DNA of 64,000 nucleotides from Sphingobium sp. B2D3C (GCF_025961835.1 NZ_JAOQOK010000001.1:2790001-2854000); one strand, 5' to 3'; positions 8,124 to 17,530 are shown, numbered from the stretch's first letter. Notes: generated from the sequence alone by a model not told the origin. Numbers and translations: made by a program.

Positions 8124-9461
8124 CTAACCCCTCACTGCCCGCGCGACGGCCGCTTCGACCACGGCGCGATGGGCTTCCACAACCGGTTCGAGCAGCGCGG
8201 CATCGACCTTGTCGATCGTATCGTCCTCAACATGGCACCAGCGATGGATGCCCAAGCCGGCGAAGGCGTTCACATAGCCCCGGTCGATGATCGAAGACAG
8301 CTCACCCGCGCCACCGACGACTTCGATCGGCCGCTCATAACCCGCAAGCCCGCGAAACGCCTCAGTGGTCTCTGCCATCAAGCCCGGCGACGTCATCAGG
8401 ACGCGCTGCGGATCGGCGCAGGAGAGAAGCTGGTGATTGCGGCTCAGCACCTCATAGGCATCGCGGGTGGCGAGCCCGGCGCCCAGATGGGTCCAGATCT
8501 GTGTCTGGGCGGCTGGCGGCCCCTCGGAGAGAGAGTGGTGCGTGCCGGCGAAATCGAGCTCATGCCCGCCCGCGTTGATGGCGAAGAGCGAATGGTCCGG
8601 GCAGCGGATCGCGGCCCAGCGACACAGCTCCAGAAAGGCGGCAGTCCCGGGCGCCCGCTCGCCGACGCTGACGCCCCAGCCCGAGCGGGGCGTGGAGAAA
8701 GCCAGCCACTTGGGGCCCGCCTCGCGTCGCGCGATGATATTGCTGCTGTGGCCGGTCGCGCTTTTCCCGGTGAGAATGAGGGTCAGGGGCCGGCGTGCGG
8801 CAACCGCTTCGGCGACGATCGGCAGATCGCGCGGCGCCATGAGCGCGATGGGCACGTCCGCGATGGGCTTCAGCCGGGTGTTGAGCGCCACGATGCTGCC
8901 GGTCGGCCCGGTCGTCACGATGACGATCGCGGCCGGCTTATTGGGGATGACTCGATCCAGCATCGGCTTGACCTCGCCCGAGAAAATCGCCGCGTGGCGA
9001 CCATAAGGCAGGACGACGATGGCGATCTTCCCGGCGACGCCCTGCGCCTCGAACGCATCGCGGACCAGAACGGCCGGTGCGGTAATGCCCTTCGCCGGCG
9101 TGGGGACGACGACCGGCTGCGCGGTCACCGCGACCCGCTTGTCCCCGGCGCGCAACTCCGTCACCGCCGGCTCGAATGTGGGAATGGGGAACTTGACCTC
9201 ATCGACCTTGAAGCCGGCCGTCGCGAGGCGCTTGCCGATCCACGCCGCAGTGGCAAGATCGCCCGCAGAGCCCGAGACCTTGCTCCCGAACGAGGCGTAG
9301 GTCTCCATGTCTTCGCGCAGCTGCTTTTGCAGCGGAGACACGAAGGGCGCGGCGCCGGCGGGTGCCGGATCGGATGCAGCCGAGGCCGGCGCTCCGCCAG
9401 CCCAGACGGCAACGCCCGCCAGCCCGACAGAAGCCTGAAGCATATCACGCCTGCTCTGCAT
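8124..9461 (-). CDS. M28-like exported protein lacking canonical zinc ligands
   Basis: 445 residues from the ATG at 9461, with GAAGGA 8 nt upstream. The N-terminus MQSRRDMLQASVGLAGVAV is a twin-arginine signal followed by an Ala-rich cleavage region. The fold pattern matches M28 aminopeptidases with a PA-like insert: a HSSNIIARREAG strand, then the segment where active M28 enzymes carry the HYD zinc motif. Here that segment reads AFSTPRSGWGVSVGER, so the His and Asp ligands are absent. A later NAGGHELDFAGTHH segment is His-rich. It may be inactive or use another chemistry. It is the last gene of the minus-strand cassette from 16 kb. Confidence 0.75.
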   Translation of the reverse strand: MQSRRDMLQASVGLAGVAVWAGGAPASAASDPAPAGAAPFVSPLQKQLREDMETYASFGSKVSGSAGDLATAAWIGKRLATAGFKVDEVKFPIPTFEPAVTELRAGDKRVAVTAQPVVVPTPAKGITAPAVLVRDAFEAQGVAGKIAIVVLPYGRHAAIFSGEVKPMLDRVIPNKPAAIVIVTTGPTGSIVALNTRLKPIADVPIALMAPRDLPIVAEAVAARRPLTLILTGKSATGHSSNIIARREAGPKWLAFSTPRSGWGVSVGERAPGTAAFLELCRWAAIRCPDHSLFAINAGGHELDFAGTHHSLSEGPPAAQTQIWTHLGAGLATRDAYEVLSRNHQLLSCADPQRVLMTSPGLMAETTEAFRGLAGYERPIEVVGGAGELSSIIDRGYVNAFAGLGIHRWCHVEDDTIDKVDAALLEPVVEAHRAVVEAAVARAVRG

Positions 9462-9499
9462 CGATGTGTTCCTTCTATGGGTCGCCCGCAGGCGCTGGT

Positions 9500-10411
9500 T
9501 CAGTTGGCCGGGTCCGCCCGGTCCCAGGGCGCCACGGGCTGGGTGAAGGCGAGGAGATCTTCGATCAGCGCCTGCACCAGCGGCAGGCTCATTTTGACAT
9601 TGGGAACCAGCGCTTTGAGCCAGAGAGATTTGACTGGAAAGTCCGGCAGCAGTTGCACCAGCCGGCCAGCGCGCACGGCCTCGCGCGAGACGAACTCGCT
9701 CAGCATGACGATCCCCGCGCCCCTCAGAGCGGCATCGCGCAGGACGATGGCGGTGTTGACCGCAAAGCGCGAACTGACATCGACCGCCAGATCGCCTGAC
9801 TCGCTTTCGAAGACCCAGGTCCCCCCGATCGACTGCGAGTTGAGGCAATCATGCTCGACCAGCTCGCGCGGATGCTTGGGGTGCCCCCGCCGGGCCAGAT
9901 AGGACGGCGCGGCGCAGATCACCATCGGATGCTCGCACAGGGGAACATCCATCACCCCGGCATAAGAAGCGGCCATGGCGCCGATCGCCAGATCGAAGCC
10001 CTCCTCGATGGGGTTCACGGACCGATCGACCAGCATGAGATCGATGCTGACGCCGACATGGCTCTGCACGAAATCCGCGAAGAAGCGCCCGAAATAGCTG
10101 CTGGCCACCGTGGTCGGGCACTTGATCCGCAGGTGCCCGTCCAGCGCCTGGCGGGATCGACGCGCGCCGGCGACGACATCGTCGGTCTGGCGCACCAGCG
10201 CGCGGACGCGCGGCAATTGGCGCTCGCCAAAGGCCGTCAGCTCGGCCTTGCGCGGCGTCCTGACGAACAGCACCGCGCCCAGTTCATCCTCCAGCCGCCC
10301 GATCCGCTTGGACATGACCGACGGCGCGATATTGAGCTTGCGCGCGGCAGCAGCGAGACTGCCGCATTCAACCACGGCCAGAAAGGCGCGCATGTTGAGC
10401 AGCGTATCCAT
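9500..10411 (-). CDS. LysR-family transcriptional regulator
   Basis: 303 residues, the usual length. The N-terminal winged HTH is clear: MRAFLAVVECGSLAAAARKL, then IAPSVMSKRIGRLEDELG and LFVRTPRKAELTAFGE. The C-terminal periplasmic-binding-like effector domain follows from about residue 90. It lies inside a same-strand run, 34 nt after the propeller protein and 38 nt before the M28-like gene, rather than divergent as is common. The effector is unknown. It may control the TonB receptor cassette it belongs to. Confidence 0.92.
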   Translation of the reverse strand: MDTLLNMRAFLAVVECGSLAAAARKLNIAPSVMSKRIGRLEDELGAVLFVRTPRKAELTAFGERQLPRVRALVRQTDDVVAGARRSRQALDGHLRIKCPTTVASSYFGRFFADFVQSHVGVSIDLMLVDRSVNPIEEGFDLAIGAMAASYAGVMDVPLCEHPMVICAAPSYLARRGHPKHPRELVEHDCLNSQSIGGTWVFESESGDLAVDVSSRFAVNTAIVLRDAALRGAGIVMLSEFVSREAVRAGRLVQLLPDFPVKSLWLKALVPNVKMSLPLVQALIEDLLAFTQPVAPWDRADPAN

Positions 10412-10445
10412 CAGGGCGCGCTCACGAATGGCCGCCCGCGCGTCA

Positions 10446-11516
10446 TCATTTGAAAGTCACCCGCGCCACCGCAATCCCCTTCTCGCCGGAGACGGCATAA
10501 TAGAGATAGATGCGGCCGTCGTCGTTGAGAACGCCGGGATCGCGCAAGGCATGCTCCGCGCCCGTCGCCATGCCCCCGCGCGAGGAGACCAAAGGCAGAT
10601 TGGCGCCTTCATAGGCCTTTTCCGGGCGCATCACTTCTGTTGGCGTCGAAGCCGTCCACTCCGACCAATCCGGCCGCAGATCGACGCTGGCATGGAGGAT
10701 GCGCTCGGGCGAATCCCCTACATTGGTGTAGAAGACATGCAGCGTATCGCCGATGCGCGTCACGCCGGCATGACGCATCTCATCTAGAATGCGCGGGCCG
10801 GCTTCGAACGGCGGCAGGAGCGATGCCGACCGGAAGAACTGGCCACTGCGCAGCCAGACGGGATAGGCGCTCGCCTTGTCGGCCATGCCCAATCCGTAGC
10901 TGTTGCCCTTGTAGCTGAACACGCGAATATAGGGCGCCCCGAACGCGCCGGACGCTGCGGTGAAGCTCAATCCATCGGGTGACGTCGCAGCAAAGCTGCG
11001 CTGGACATAGGGCCGGCCGCCATAGTCGCCACCAGGCATCTCGGTGGCGCCATGATAATAGAGCACGATCCGCTTATTCTCTTCATCCACGACGGCATCG
11101 GGAGACGAGATGTGGTGCAGCGCCGAGGTCTGCTCCAGCCGCAATGTGCCATCCTTATAGACGGTCCAGGGGCCTTCGGGCCGATCGGCATAAGCCAGGC
11201 GGATGTAGCCGCCGCGATGATGGCCGAAATACATATAATATTTGCCGAGCGGATTCTTGATCCAGCTCGGCACCCGGATCACCGACGGGCCGTTGATATT
11301 GTTGCCTAGATCGCCTTCCAGCCCCGGCATGTCCGGATAGATGACGGGGCCTGAGCCAATGCGCTCAGCCACCACGGCCGAGACTTTGACACTCTCGGTC
11401 GAGCGCGATGTCGGCGCCTGAGCCGTCGCGGGAGAGGCGCCGGCGAGGATCGGAGAGATCAGGAGACCGGCCAGCAACCCGGCATATGTTCGCTTCGTCC
11501 TGTTACCGCTGCGCAT
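10446..11516 (-). CDS. Exported GH43-like five-bladed propeller protein
   Basis: 356 residues from the ATG at 11516, chosen because GGAGAGG stands 9 nt upstream; an ATG at 11534 would add six. A signal peptide (TYAGLLAGLLISPILAGA ... ATAQA) precedes a beta-rich body. Repeated blade motifs such as GKYYMYFGHHRGGYIRLAYA, HHISSPDAVVDEENKRIVLY and HALRDPGVLNDDGRIYLYYA are typical of GH43/GH32/GH117-like glycosidase propellers. Aspartates in these blades could be catalytic. The substrate is unknown. It is neighboured by an FAD oxidoreductase and a TonB receptor, which fits periplasmic processing of an imported glycoside. Confidence 0.7.
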   Translation of the reverse strand: MRSGNRTKRTYAGLLAGLLISPILAGASPATAQAPTSRSTESVKVSAVVAERIGSGPVIYPDMPGLEGDLGNNINGPSVIRVPSWIKNPLGKYYMYFGHHRGGYIRLAYADRPEGPWTVYKDGTLRLEQTSALHHISSPDAVVDEENKRIVLYYHGATEMPGGDYGGRPYVQRSFAATSPDGLSFTAASGAFGAPYIRVFSYKGNSYGLGMADKASAYPVWLRSGQFFRSASLLPPFEAGPRILDEMRHAGVTRIGDTLHVFYTNVGDSPERILHASVDLRPDWSEWTASTPTEVMRPEKAYEGANLPLVSSRGGMATGAEHALRDPGVLNDDGRIYLYYAVSGEKGIAVARVTFK

Positions 11517-11550
11517 CTCTCTGATCCTCTCCATCGTCTCTATGGGCGCC

Positions 11551-13023
11551 TCAGGCCTGCCGGCTGGCTGCCTGCGCTGTCTGGCTCATCTCACCGGGCT
11601 GGTCATGCAGGAACACGCCCTGCCTGCGCAACTCTGCCTGCAGGCTGGCCACATCCAGCGCGCGCGGCTGGACGCCGGCGTTCACGCTGAGCGCGGCTGC
11701 GGCGCCAGCGGCCTGGCCGGTCAGCCAGCATTGCGGGATCTCGCGCATGAAGCCATGCGAGTTGGCATCGCAGCTGATGTGCTTGCCGCCTGCCAGCAAG
11801 CCATCGAGCTTGCGCGGCACCAGCGCGCCATAGGGCACCGAGATCACCGGATATTTGAGGCTGACCGAAGGGCTGACGCCAACCTCGTCCGGGAGCGCAA
11901 TGCCGTCGGCCCACTGGCTGCGCAGGATCTTGCCCATGCCGGCCAGACGCCTTGTGTGCCGCACGCCAAGCTGCGAGCCGCTCTGCAGCATATAGCATTG
12001 CTCGAAGCCCGGCGCATGTTCGAGGAAGAACTCGCAATGCGTCTGCATGAAGCGGTGCGAGCGGATCTCCAACTCGGTCTGGTCATCCACATCCAGCGCG
12101 GACAGGCCGGATTGGCGCGGGCCGAGGAACAGCGCGATGTCGTTGCGCCAGGAGACATAAGGCGGCTGGAAGAAGCCGAGCCGCTCACGGCCGAGCTTGG
12201 CGAACTCGGCATATTGCTCGGGCTCATTGGCGCGGAAGGCCAGCCAGCGGTCCATGTCCACACCGCCCAGCATGAAGCCGGTATTGGCGCTGTGATGGAC
12301 GTCGCCTTCCTCGATATCGGTATCGAACTCGGCCCCCGCCCGCGCGAAGATGTCGCCATCGCCGGTGGTATCGACCACCACCTTGGCACGCAGCGCCTGA
12401 CGCCCGGCCTTGGATTCGAACACCACACCCTCGACCTTGCCATCGGCAACCATCGGCACTGCTGCCCAGCTGTGGAACACCAGCCGCACGCCGGCTGCCA
12501 GCAGCATCTCCTGGCTGATCAGCTTCAACCGCTCGGGATCGAGCGTTGGCGACCAGCAGACCGTGCCGTGGAAGGCCGCAGTGCGCTGGCCCCAGTAGCT
12601 CGCCTTCTTGGGATCGCGCGAGCCCCAGTCGGCGCGCGGCGGCCCGGCAAGGCCCGCGGCGGGCAGGCGCCCAAGCACATCATTGGCAAAGCCCTGGATG
12701 ACCTGGCGACCGGTCCAGTCGGTCATCCGATCGATCCAGATGACGAGGCCGCCCGTGGAAAGACCGCCCAGATGATTATAGCGCTCCATCAGCACCACAT
12801 CGGCCCCGGCCTGCGCCGCCGCCCAGGCCGCCGCCGTGCCCGAAGGCCCGCCGCCGACCACCAGCACGTCGCAGCTGTGATACACCGGAATCTCGCGCGC
12901 GGGCTCGACCCAGGTCCCCGTGCCATTGGCCCGCGGCAGCACCCGACCACCCGTCTCGAACACGTCAGAGGCCAGAAAACGATCCTCCGACTGGCGAACT
13001 TCCTGAACTTTAGGTCTGTCCAT
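11551..13023 (-). CDS. FAD-dependent oxidoreductase (FAD_oxidored family)
   Basis: 490 residues. The FAD Rossmann motif CDVLVVGGGPSGTAAAWAAA is near residues 51-70, followed by LMERYNHLGGLSTGGLV, the hallmark of the FAD-dependent oxidoreductase family often found with carbohydrate genes. VVDTTGDGDIFARAGAEFDT is the second nucleotide-contact motif. A C-terminal GGKHISCDANSHGFMREIP segment closes the flavin site. The N-terminal 50 residues are an extra segment without a signal peptide. It is downstream of the TonB receptor across a strong intercistronic hairpin. The substrate is not predictable. Confidence 0.82.
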   Translation of the reverse strand: MDRPKVQEVRQSEDRFLASDVFETGGRVLPRANGTGTWVEPAREIPVYHSCDVLVVGGGPSGTAAAWAAAQAGADVVLMERYNHLGGLSTGGLVIWIDRMTDWTGRQVIQGFANDVLGRLPAAGLAGPPRADWGSRDPKKASYWGQRTAAFHGTVCWSPTLDPERLKLISQEMLLAAGVRLVFHSWAAVPMVADGKVEGVVFESKAGRQALRAKVVVDTTGDGDIFARAGAEFDTDIEEGDVHHSANTGFMLGGVDMDRWLAFRANEPEQYAEFAKLGRERLGFFQPPYVSWRNDIALFLGPRQSGLSALDVDDQTELEIRSHRFMQTHCEFFLEHAPGFEQCYMLQSGSQLGVRHTRRLAGMGKILRSQWADGIALPDEVGVSPSVSLKYPVISVPYGALVPRKLDGLLAGGKHISCDANSHGFMREIPQCWLTGQAAGAAAALSVNAGVQPRALDVASLQAELRRQGVFLHDQPGEMSQTAQAASRQA

Positions 13024-13051
13024 AATCGGCGAACCATATCCTTTCTGGGGA

Positions 13052-13076
13052 GGGATGGCGCTGCGGGCGCCATCCC
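13052..13076 (-). other. Intercistronic RNA hairpin
   Basis: A perfect 10-bp inverted repeat, GGGATGGCGC (13052-13061) and GCGCCATCCC (13067-13076) with a 5-nt loop, fills the gap between the TonB receptor stop and the FAD oxidoreductase start. No T-run follows on the minus strand, so it is more likely an mRNA-stabilising or partial-termination element that sets receptor expression above the downstream genes. Confidence 0.6.
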
Positions 13077-13103
13077 ATGAGTGTTGGTGAAGCGCGGGCG
13101 CCC

Positions 13104-16004
13104 TTACATCTTGAACCGCAGACCGACGCGGAATGCGCGCCCGACCTGATCGAACAAGGGCGATGCCTGGTCCGGGAAGGGCGGCGCGACATTGAAGATA
13201 TTGTTCAGGCGAATGAACATCTCCCGGCTCCGATCGGCGTCCCGCGAGACATCGACCGTGAACGTCGCGTTGGTGTAGAAGGTGTTCTTCGTATCGTTGA
13301 AGTTGATGCTGTTCAGCGTGCCGGTGCCGACAACGAAATCATTGTCGATCTTGCCGCCCTGCAGCCAGCGCAGGTCCAGCGTGCTCGTCAGGCGGCCCAG
13401 TTCATGCGTGACGAGGCCGGACACGCGCCAGTGCGGCGTCACATATTCGCCTGCCCGTTCTTCCGTGCTGGCGGTGGACACGGCCGTGGTGGCCAATGTG
13501 TCCAGATATGTCCCCAGCAGGCGAATGGAGAGCGACCCGGCGCCCTGACCGAAGATGTTCTCCAGCGATGAGCGATAAGCGGCTTCGAAGTCGACGCCCT
13601 TGGTCTTCAGACGATCCAGATTCTCGAAGCGGACCGTCACACCGGTGATGTCGCCGGCCGGGGCGCCGCCAGAGGTCGTGACGAGGCCGCAGAAGTCGGA
13701 AATGCCATCGACATAACAGCGCTCGAGCACCTCGTTCGCGGAGATCGTCCCGATCACGCCCTTGATGTCGATATCGTAATAATCGACCGAGAGACGCAGG
13801 CCGTCCAGCCAGCGGGGCTGATAGACGATGCCCGCCGTGAGCGTATCGGCCTTTTCAGGATCGAGATTGGGGTTGCCCAGAGATGCGACCTCGACGGTGT
13901 AGTTGGTCGACCGGCGCGGATCGCGAATGTTCTGGCGCGCCACCGTCGTCGGCGCGAACAGCTCGGCAAAATTGCCCGCCCGGATGTCGCGGGACCGCGT
14001 GGCGCGAAGCCGCAGTTCGCTCGACAATTCCCATGTGCCGCCGACCTTCCAGGTCGTGACGCCACCCGATGTGCTGTAGTCCGTGTAGCGCGCGGCGAGG
14101 TTGAGATCGAACGAGCGAATGAACGGCAGATCCTTCAACAGCGGGATCGCCAGTTCGCCGAACACTTCCTTCACATTATAGCTGCCGGCGATCGGCTGGC
14201 GCGCGCCGCTCTGCCACTGGCCCGCCTGCGAAATGGCGTCCACCGTCGCGTCGATCGACTCTTCGCGATACTCCGCGCCGAACGCGGCGTTGATCGGGCC
14301 GGCCCAGCCTTCAAACAGCGCGCCATTGGCGCTGAACGCCGCCACTTGCTGCTTGGTGATGAGGTCGAAACGCGACGTGCCGGTGATGTAGGCAATGGCT
14401 TCCTGCGAGGGCGATCCAAAGCCGAACAGATTGAGCGGCGCGCACGCCGGGTCGTCATTGAGCGGATTGGCATCGGCATTCACGCGGCAAACGATGTTGC
14501 TGCCGGAGCGCACGGCGTCGATCGCCTTGCGGTAATTGATCATGTTGATCTGGCCGACATACTCCTGGACGAAGTGGTTGCGGCCATATTGGTAATAAGC
14601 GTCGAACGACCAGTCCCCGAGCGTGCCTTCCACGCCGACGACGCCGCGATAGACCGACGGCGAACCGACATGTCCGCGCACGGCGCCCAAGCCCTGCTCG
14701 CGCAGAGAGCGACCGAAGTTGAAGCAGGTGACGCCGGCGGCAAGCGCACGCGTGCGGAAGTCGTCGCTCAGATAGGGGTTGGTGATCGGCACCAGCACAT
14801 TGCCGGTCTGCCCGCCGGGAATGGTGGTCGCCGAACAGGTGGGGTTGCCGGTGACGGAGCCCTGCTGACGCGGCTCGGCGAAATAGCCATTGGTGATCGA
14901 CCGCGCGAAGCTGCCTTCCGCGAACAGAGTGAGGTTGTCGACCACCTCATAGGAGACGCGGGCCATCGCCGAATAGCGCTCGACCGGCTGCTGGAGGTTG
15001 CCGCCGGGATTAATGATCTCGGTGTAGTTGCTCGTGCCGCCGATCATCCGGTTGCCGAACACTTCGCCATAGCCGAACTGGCCGGTCTGCTGCCCCGGGA
15101 GGAAGGTTGTGCCACGCAGCGGGCCGCTGGTGATCAGGCCACCTTCCCACAGGTCGGTGCGGCGCACGTCGTCCGCATAGATGGTCGCAGGCAGGCCATT
15201 TTGCGCATAAGCCGAGTTGCCGGCGACGCCACGGCTCACCCAGGGGCGCGGGCGATAGGGCGTCTGGCCGATGCCCTCATTCTTGGAATATTCGCCGCCG
15301 ATCAGAATATGGCCGCGCCCGCCGCCAAAGCTGGTTCCGGCCGCCAGCCCTGCCAGCACGTTCTGGGCATCGCCATATTGCGAAATGCCGCTCTGAACCG
15401 TGCCCTCGACGCCTTGGAGTTTTGACTTGAGAATGAGGTTGATCACGCCGGACACGGCGTCCGAGCCCCAGGATGCCGAAGCACCGCCGGTGACGACTTC
15501 CGTGCGTTCAATGAGAATGGCCGGGATGACGCCGAGGTCGACCGTGCCCTCCGGCGCGGTCGCGACATGGCGGCGGCCATCGACCAGCACCAGCGTGCGC
15601 TGCGCGCCGACATTGCGCAGATCGGCAACCACCGTCGCGGATGACAAGGCCCGCGCAACGCCGTTGCCCGTCGTCGAAAAGGCCGGGATGAGGCGGAGCG
15701 CGTCATCGACCCGCGTCGGCGCCACGGACTGAATCTGCGCGGTGCTGATGACCGAGGTCGGCGTCGGCGCCGTGAAGCCGCTCGCCTGAATGCGCGAGCC
15801 GGTGACGACGATGTCCTGATCGGCCGCTGCGCCGCCAGAAGACGCCGCACCAGTGCCTTCCGGCTGCGCGCTCGTAACCTGGGCCGTCGCCGGCTCGGCG
15901 GTATCGTCGCTCACCTGCGCCAAGGCGCCGCTGAGGGGGCACAGCATTGCCGCAATGCAAACGCCCAAATGGAACCGCGAACGGGCTGCGCTGATAGCTT
16001 TCAT
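13104..16004 (-). CDS. TonB-dependent outer-membrane receptor
   Basis: 966 residues. The signal peptide ends near ALAQ (about residue 30). A Thr/Ala/Gly-rich linker leads to DIVVTGSRIQASGF (about 64-77), the start of the plug domain. The plug continues with DDALRLIPAFSTTGNGVARA and LVDGRRHVA, the Caulobacterales/Sphingomonadales TonB receptor type. The barrel ends in aromatic strand FRVGLRFKM. It imports a large or scarce ligand through the outer membrane using TonB energy. The following genes (FAD enzyme, propeller hydrolase) suggest a carbohydrate or glycoside ligand, which is inference. Confidence 0.94.
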   Translation of the reverse strand: MKAISAARSRFHLGVCIAAMLCPLSGALAQVSDDTAEPATAQVTSAQPEGTGAASSGGAAADQDIVVTGSRIQASGFTAPTPTSVISTAQIQSVAPTRVDDALRLIPAFSTTGNGVARALSSATVVADLRNVGAQRTLVLVDGRRHVATAPEGTVDLGVIPAILIERTEVVTGGASASWGSDAVSGVINLILKSKLQGVEGTVQSGISQYGDAQNVLAGLAAGTSFGGGRGHILIGGEYSKNEGIGQTPYRPRPWVSRGVAGNSAYAQNGLPATIYADDVRRTDLWEGGLITSGPLRGTTFLPGQQTGQFGYGEVFGNRMIGGTSNYTEIINPGGNLQQPVERYSAMARVSYEVVDNLTLFAEGSFARSITNGYFAEPRQQGSVTGNPTCSATTIPGGQTGNVLVPITNPYLSDDFRTRALAAGVTCFNFGRSLREQGLGAVRGHVGSPSVYRGVVGVEGTLGDWSFDAYYQYGRNHFVQEYVGQINMINYRKAIDAVRSGSNIVCRVNADANPLNDDPACAPLNLFGFGSPSQEAIAYITGTSRFDLITKQQVAAFSANGALFEGWAGPINAAFGAEYREESIDATVDAISQAGQWQSGARQPIAGSYNVKEVFGELAIPLLKDLPFIRSFDLNLAARYTDYSTSGGVTTWKVGGTWELSSELRLRATRSRDIRAGNFAELFAPTTVARQNIRDPRRSTNYTVEVASLGNPNLDPEKADTLTAGIVYQPRWLDGLRLSVDYYDIDIKGVIGTISANEVLERCYVDGISDFCGLVTTSGGAPAGDITGVTVRFENLDRLKTKGVDFEAAYRSSLENIFGQGAGSLSIRLLGTYLDTLATTAVSTASTEERAGEYVTPHWRVSGLVTHELGRLTSTLDLRWLQGGKIDNDFVVGTGTLNSINFNDTKNTFYTNATFTVDVSRDADRSREMFIRLNNIFNVAPPFPDQASPLFDQVGRAFRVGLRFKM

Positions 16005-16163
16005 CTGATCCTCTCCCTGCTCAAGCTCTTATTGCGCATCGCCAGAACGAAGACCCGAACCAGCAGAGCTTGGTTCGACACGATTCCCGTCGGGGCTGAG
16101 CGCGATAGGATCTGCGGTACGCGCGAGAGGGCCAGTTCAGAAGGCCATGTAGCTTTGGAGGTG

Positions 16164-16182
16164 CATTCTCGATTCGAGAATG
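16164..16182. promoter_or_regulatory. Perfect palindrome between MFS gene and TonB receptor
   Basis: CATTCTCG (16164-16171), ATT spacer, CGAGAATG (16175-16182). It lies just past the stop of the ProP-like transporter and about 160 nt upstream of the TonB receptor start. It could be the terminator hairpin of the ectoine operon or an operator for the receptor. No T-run follows on the minus strand. Confidence 0.4.
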
Positions 16183-16183
16183 G

Positions 16184-17530
16184 TCAGTGGCGCGTCGGCC
16201 TCCCGGGGCGGTCACCGCGAGCAAAAACATCTTCGTGAAGCGAGCGGCCTGCCGTTTCCGGCATGAAGCGCAAGGCAACCAGCCCGACCAGACAGGCCAG
16301 CATCATATAGAAGGCCGGCATCAGCTCGTTCCCGGTCAGTGTGATCAGGCCGCTGCCAATGGCCGGCGCCGTGCCACCGAAGATGGACGTGGAGACATTA
16401 TAGGCAATCGCGAAGCCGGCGAAGCGCGCGGCGGTCGGGAACAGCGCCGGGAATGTCGCTGAGATCGTCGCCAGCTGGGGCACATAGAGGAGGCCGAGCA
16501 ACACGAATGCAATCGTGGCGCCGAGGAAGCCCGTACCCATGAGCAGATAGAGCGGCACGACGCAGACCACCAGGCCGATGAGCGAGAAGCGCCACATCGG
16601 CTTGCGCCCGATCCGGTCCGAGAGCGAACCGGCAAAGGGCAGGAACAGCATCATGAACAGCATGCCGACAATCGGGACGATCAGCGCATGTTGCGCGGTG
16701 AGGCCGATGCGCCGCTCGAGATAGGTCGGCATGTAGCTGAGCAGCGTATAGTTGACGACATTGAGCGCGACGACCAGTCCGCCCACGACCAGCATCGGGC
16801 GCCAGTGGCTGTGCATGAGCTGGCGGAGCGAAACCGAAGGCCGCGCTTCGCTCTCATGGGCGCGGAAGACCGGCGTGTCCTCCATGCGCGAGCGCAAATA
16901 CATGCCGACAAGTCCCATCGGCCCCGCCACCAGGAACGGAATGCGCCAGCCCCATTCATACATTTGCGCCTCCCCGAGCAGCATCGAGAAGCTCAGCATG
17001 AGGATCGCGCCGAAGGAGAAGCCGGCCAGCGTGCCGAATTCGAGAAAGCTGCCGTAAAAGCCGCGCCTTTTGTCGGGCGCATATTCCGCCATGAAGGTTG
17101 CCGCGCCGCCATATTCGCCGCCCGTCGAGAAGCCCTGCACCATCCGCAGCAGGATGAGCAGCGCGGGCGCCCAGAGGCCGATGCTGGCATAGGACGGGAT
17201 AAGCCCGACCGCGAGCGTGGCGCCCGACATCAGCAGAATGGTGAACGCGAGCACCGACTTGCGCCCCAGCCGGTCGCCCAGCGGTCCCCAGAACAGCCCG
17301 CCGAGCGGACGCACCAGAAAGGAGATGGCGAAGGTCGCGAGCGCGAACAGCACCGCATCATCCAGATCGCCCGGGAAGAGCGCAGCCGAGATATAGGTCA
17401 CCCCATAGGCATAGATGCCGTAATCGAACCATTCGGTGGCGTTGCCTAATGCCGAAGCCGCGATCGCGCGGCGCAGCGTGGCAGTCTCGACCGGCTGGTC
17501 GGGGGAGGCTGATAGCGAGGAAGCGGTCAT
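16184..17530 (-). CDS. MHS-family MFS transporter (ProP-like)
   Basis: 448 residues from the ATG at 17530. Twelve membrane segments are evident, with the metabolite:H+ symporter signatures GNATEWFDYGIYAYG at the N-terminus, PLGGLFWGPLGDRLGRK in loop 2-3 and GFSTGGEYGGAATFMAEYAP in helix 4-5. ProP, the best known relative, takes up proline, betaine and ectoine. The ATG overlaps the stop of the preceding MFS gene as ATGA, placing this gene last in the ectoine operon. Uptake or recovery of ectoines is the likely job. It lacks the long C-terminal coiled coil of E. coli ProP. Confidence 0.85.
   Translation of the reverse strand: MTASSLSASPDQPVETATLRRAIAASALGNATEWFDYGIYAYGVTYISAALFPGDLDDAVLFALATFAISFLVRPLGGLFWGPLGDRLGRKSVLAFTILLMSGATLAVGLIPSYASIGLWAPALLILLRMVQGFSTGGEYGGAATFMAEYAPDKRRGFYGSFLEFGTLAGFSFGAILMLSFSMLLGEAQMYEWGWRIPFLVAGPMGLVGMYLRSRMEDTPVFRAHESEARPSVSLRQLMHSHWRPMLVVGGLVVALNVVNYTLLSYMPTYLERRIGLTAQHALIVPIVGMLFMMLFLPFAGSLSDRIGRKPMWRFSLIGLVVCVVPLYLLMGTGFLGATIAFVLLGLLYVPQLATISATFPALFPTAARFAGFAIAYNVSTSIFGGTAPAIGSGLITLTGNELMPAFYMMLACLVGLVALRFMPETAGRSLHEDVFARGDRPGRPTRH

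Noticed and set aside
8007..9902. 631-codon plus-strand frame across the M28-like and LysR genes
   Set aside because: The opposite strand encodes clear protein families there. The plus-strand product is Arg/Gly-rich, without a ribosome site or domain.
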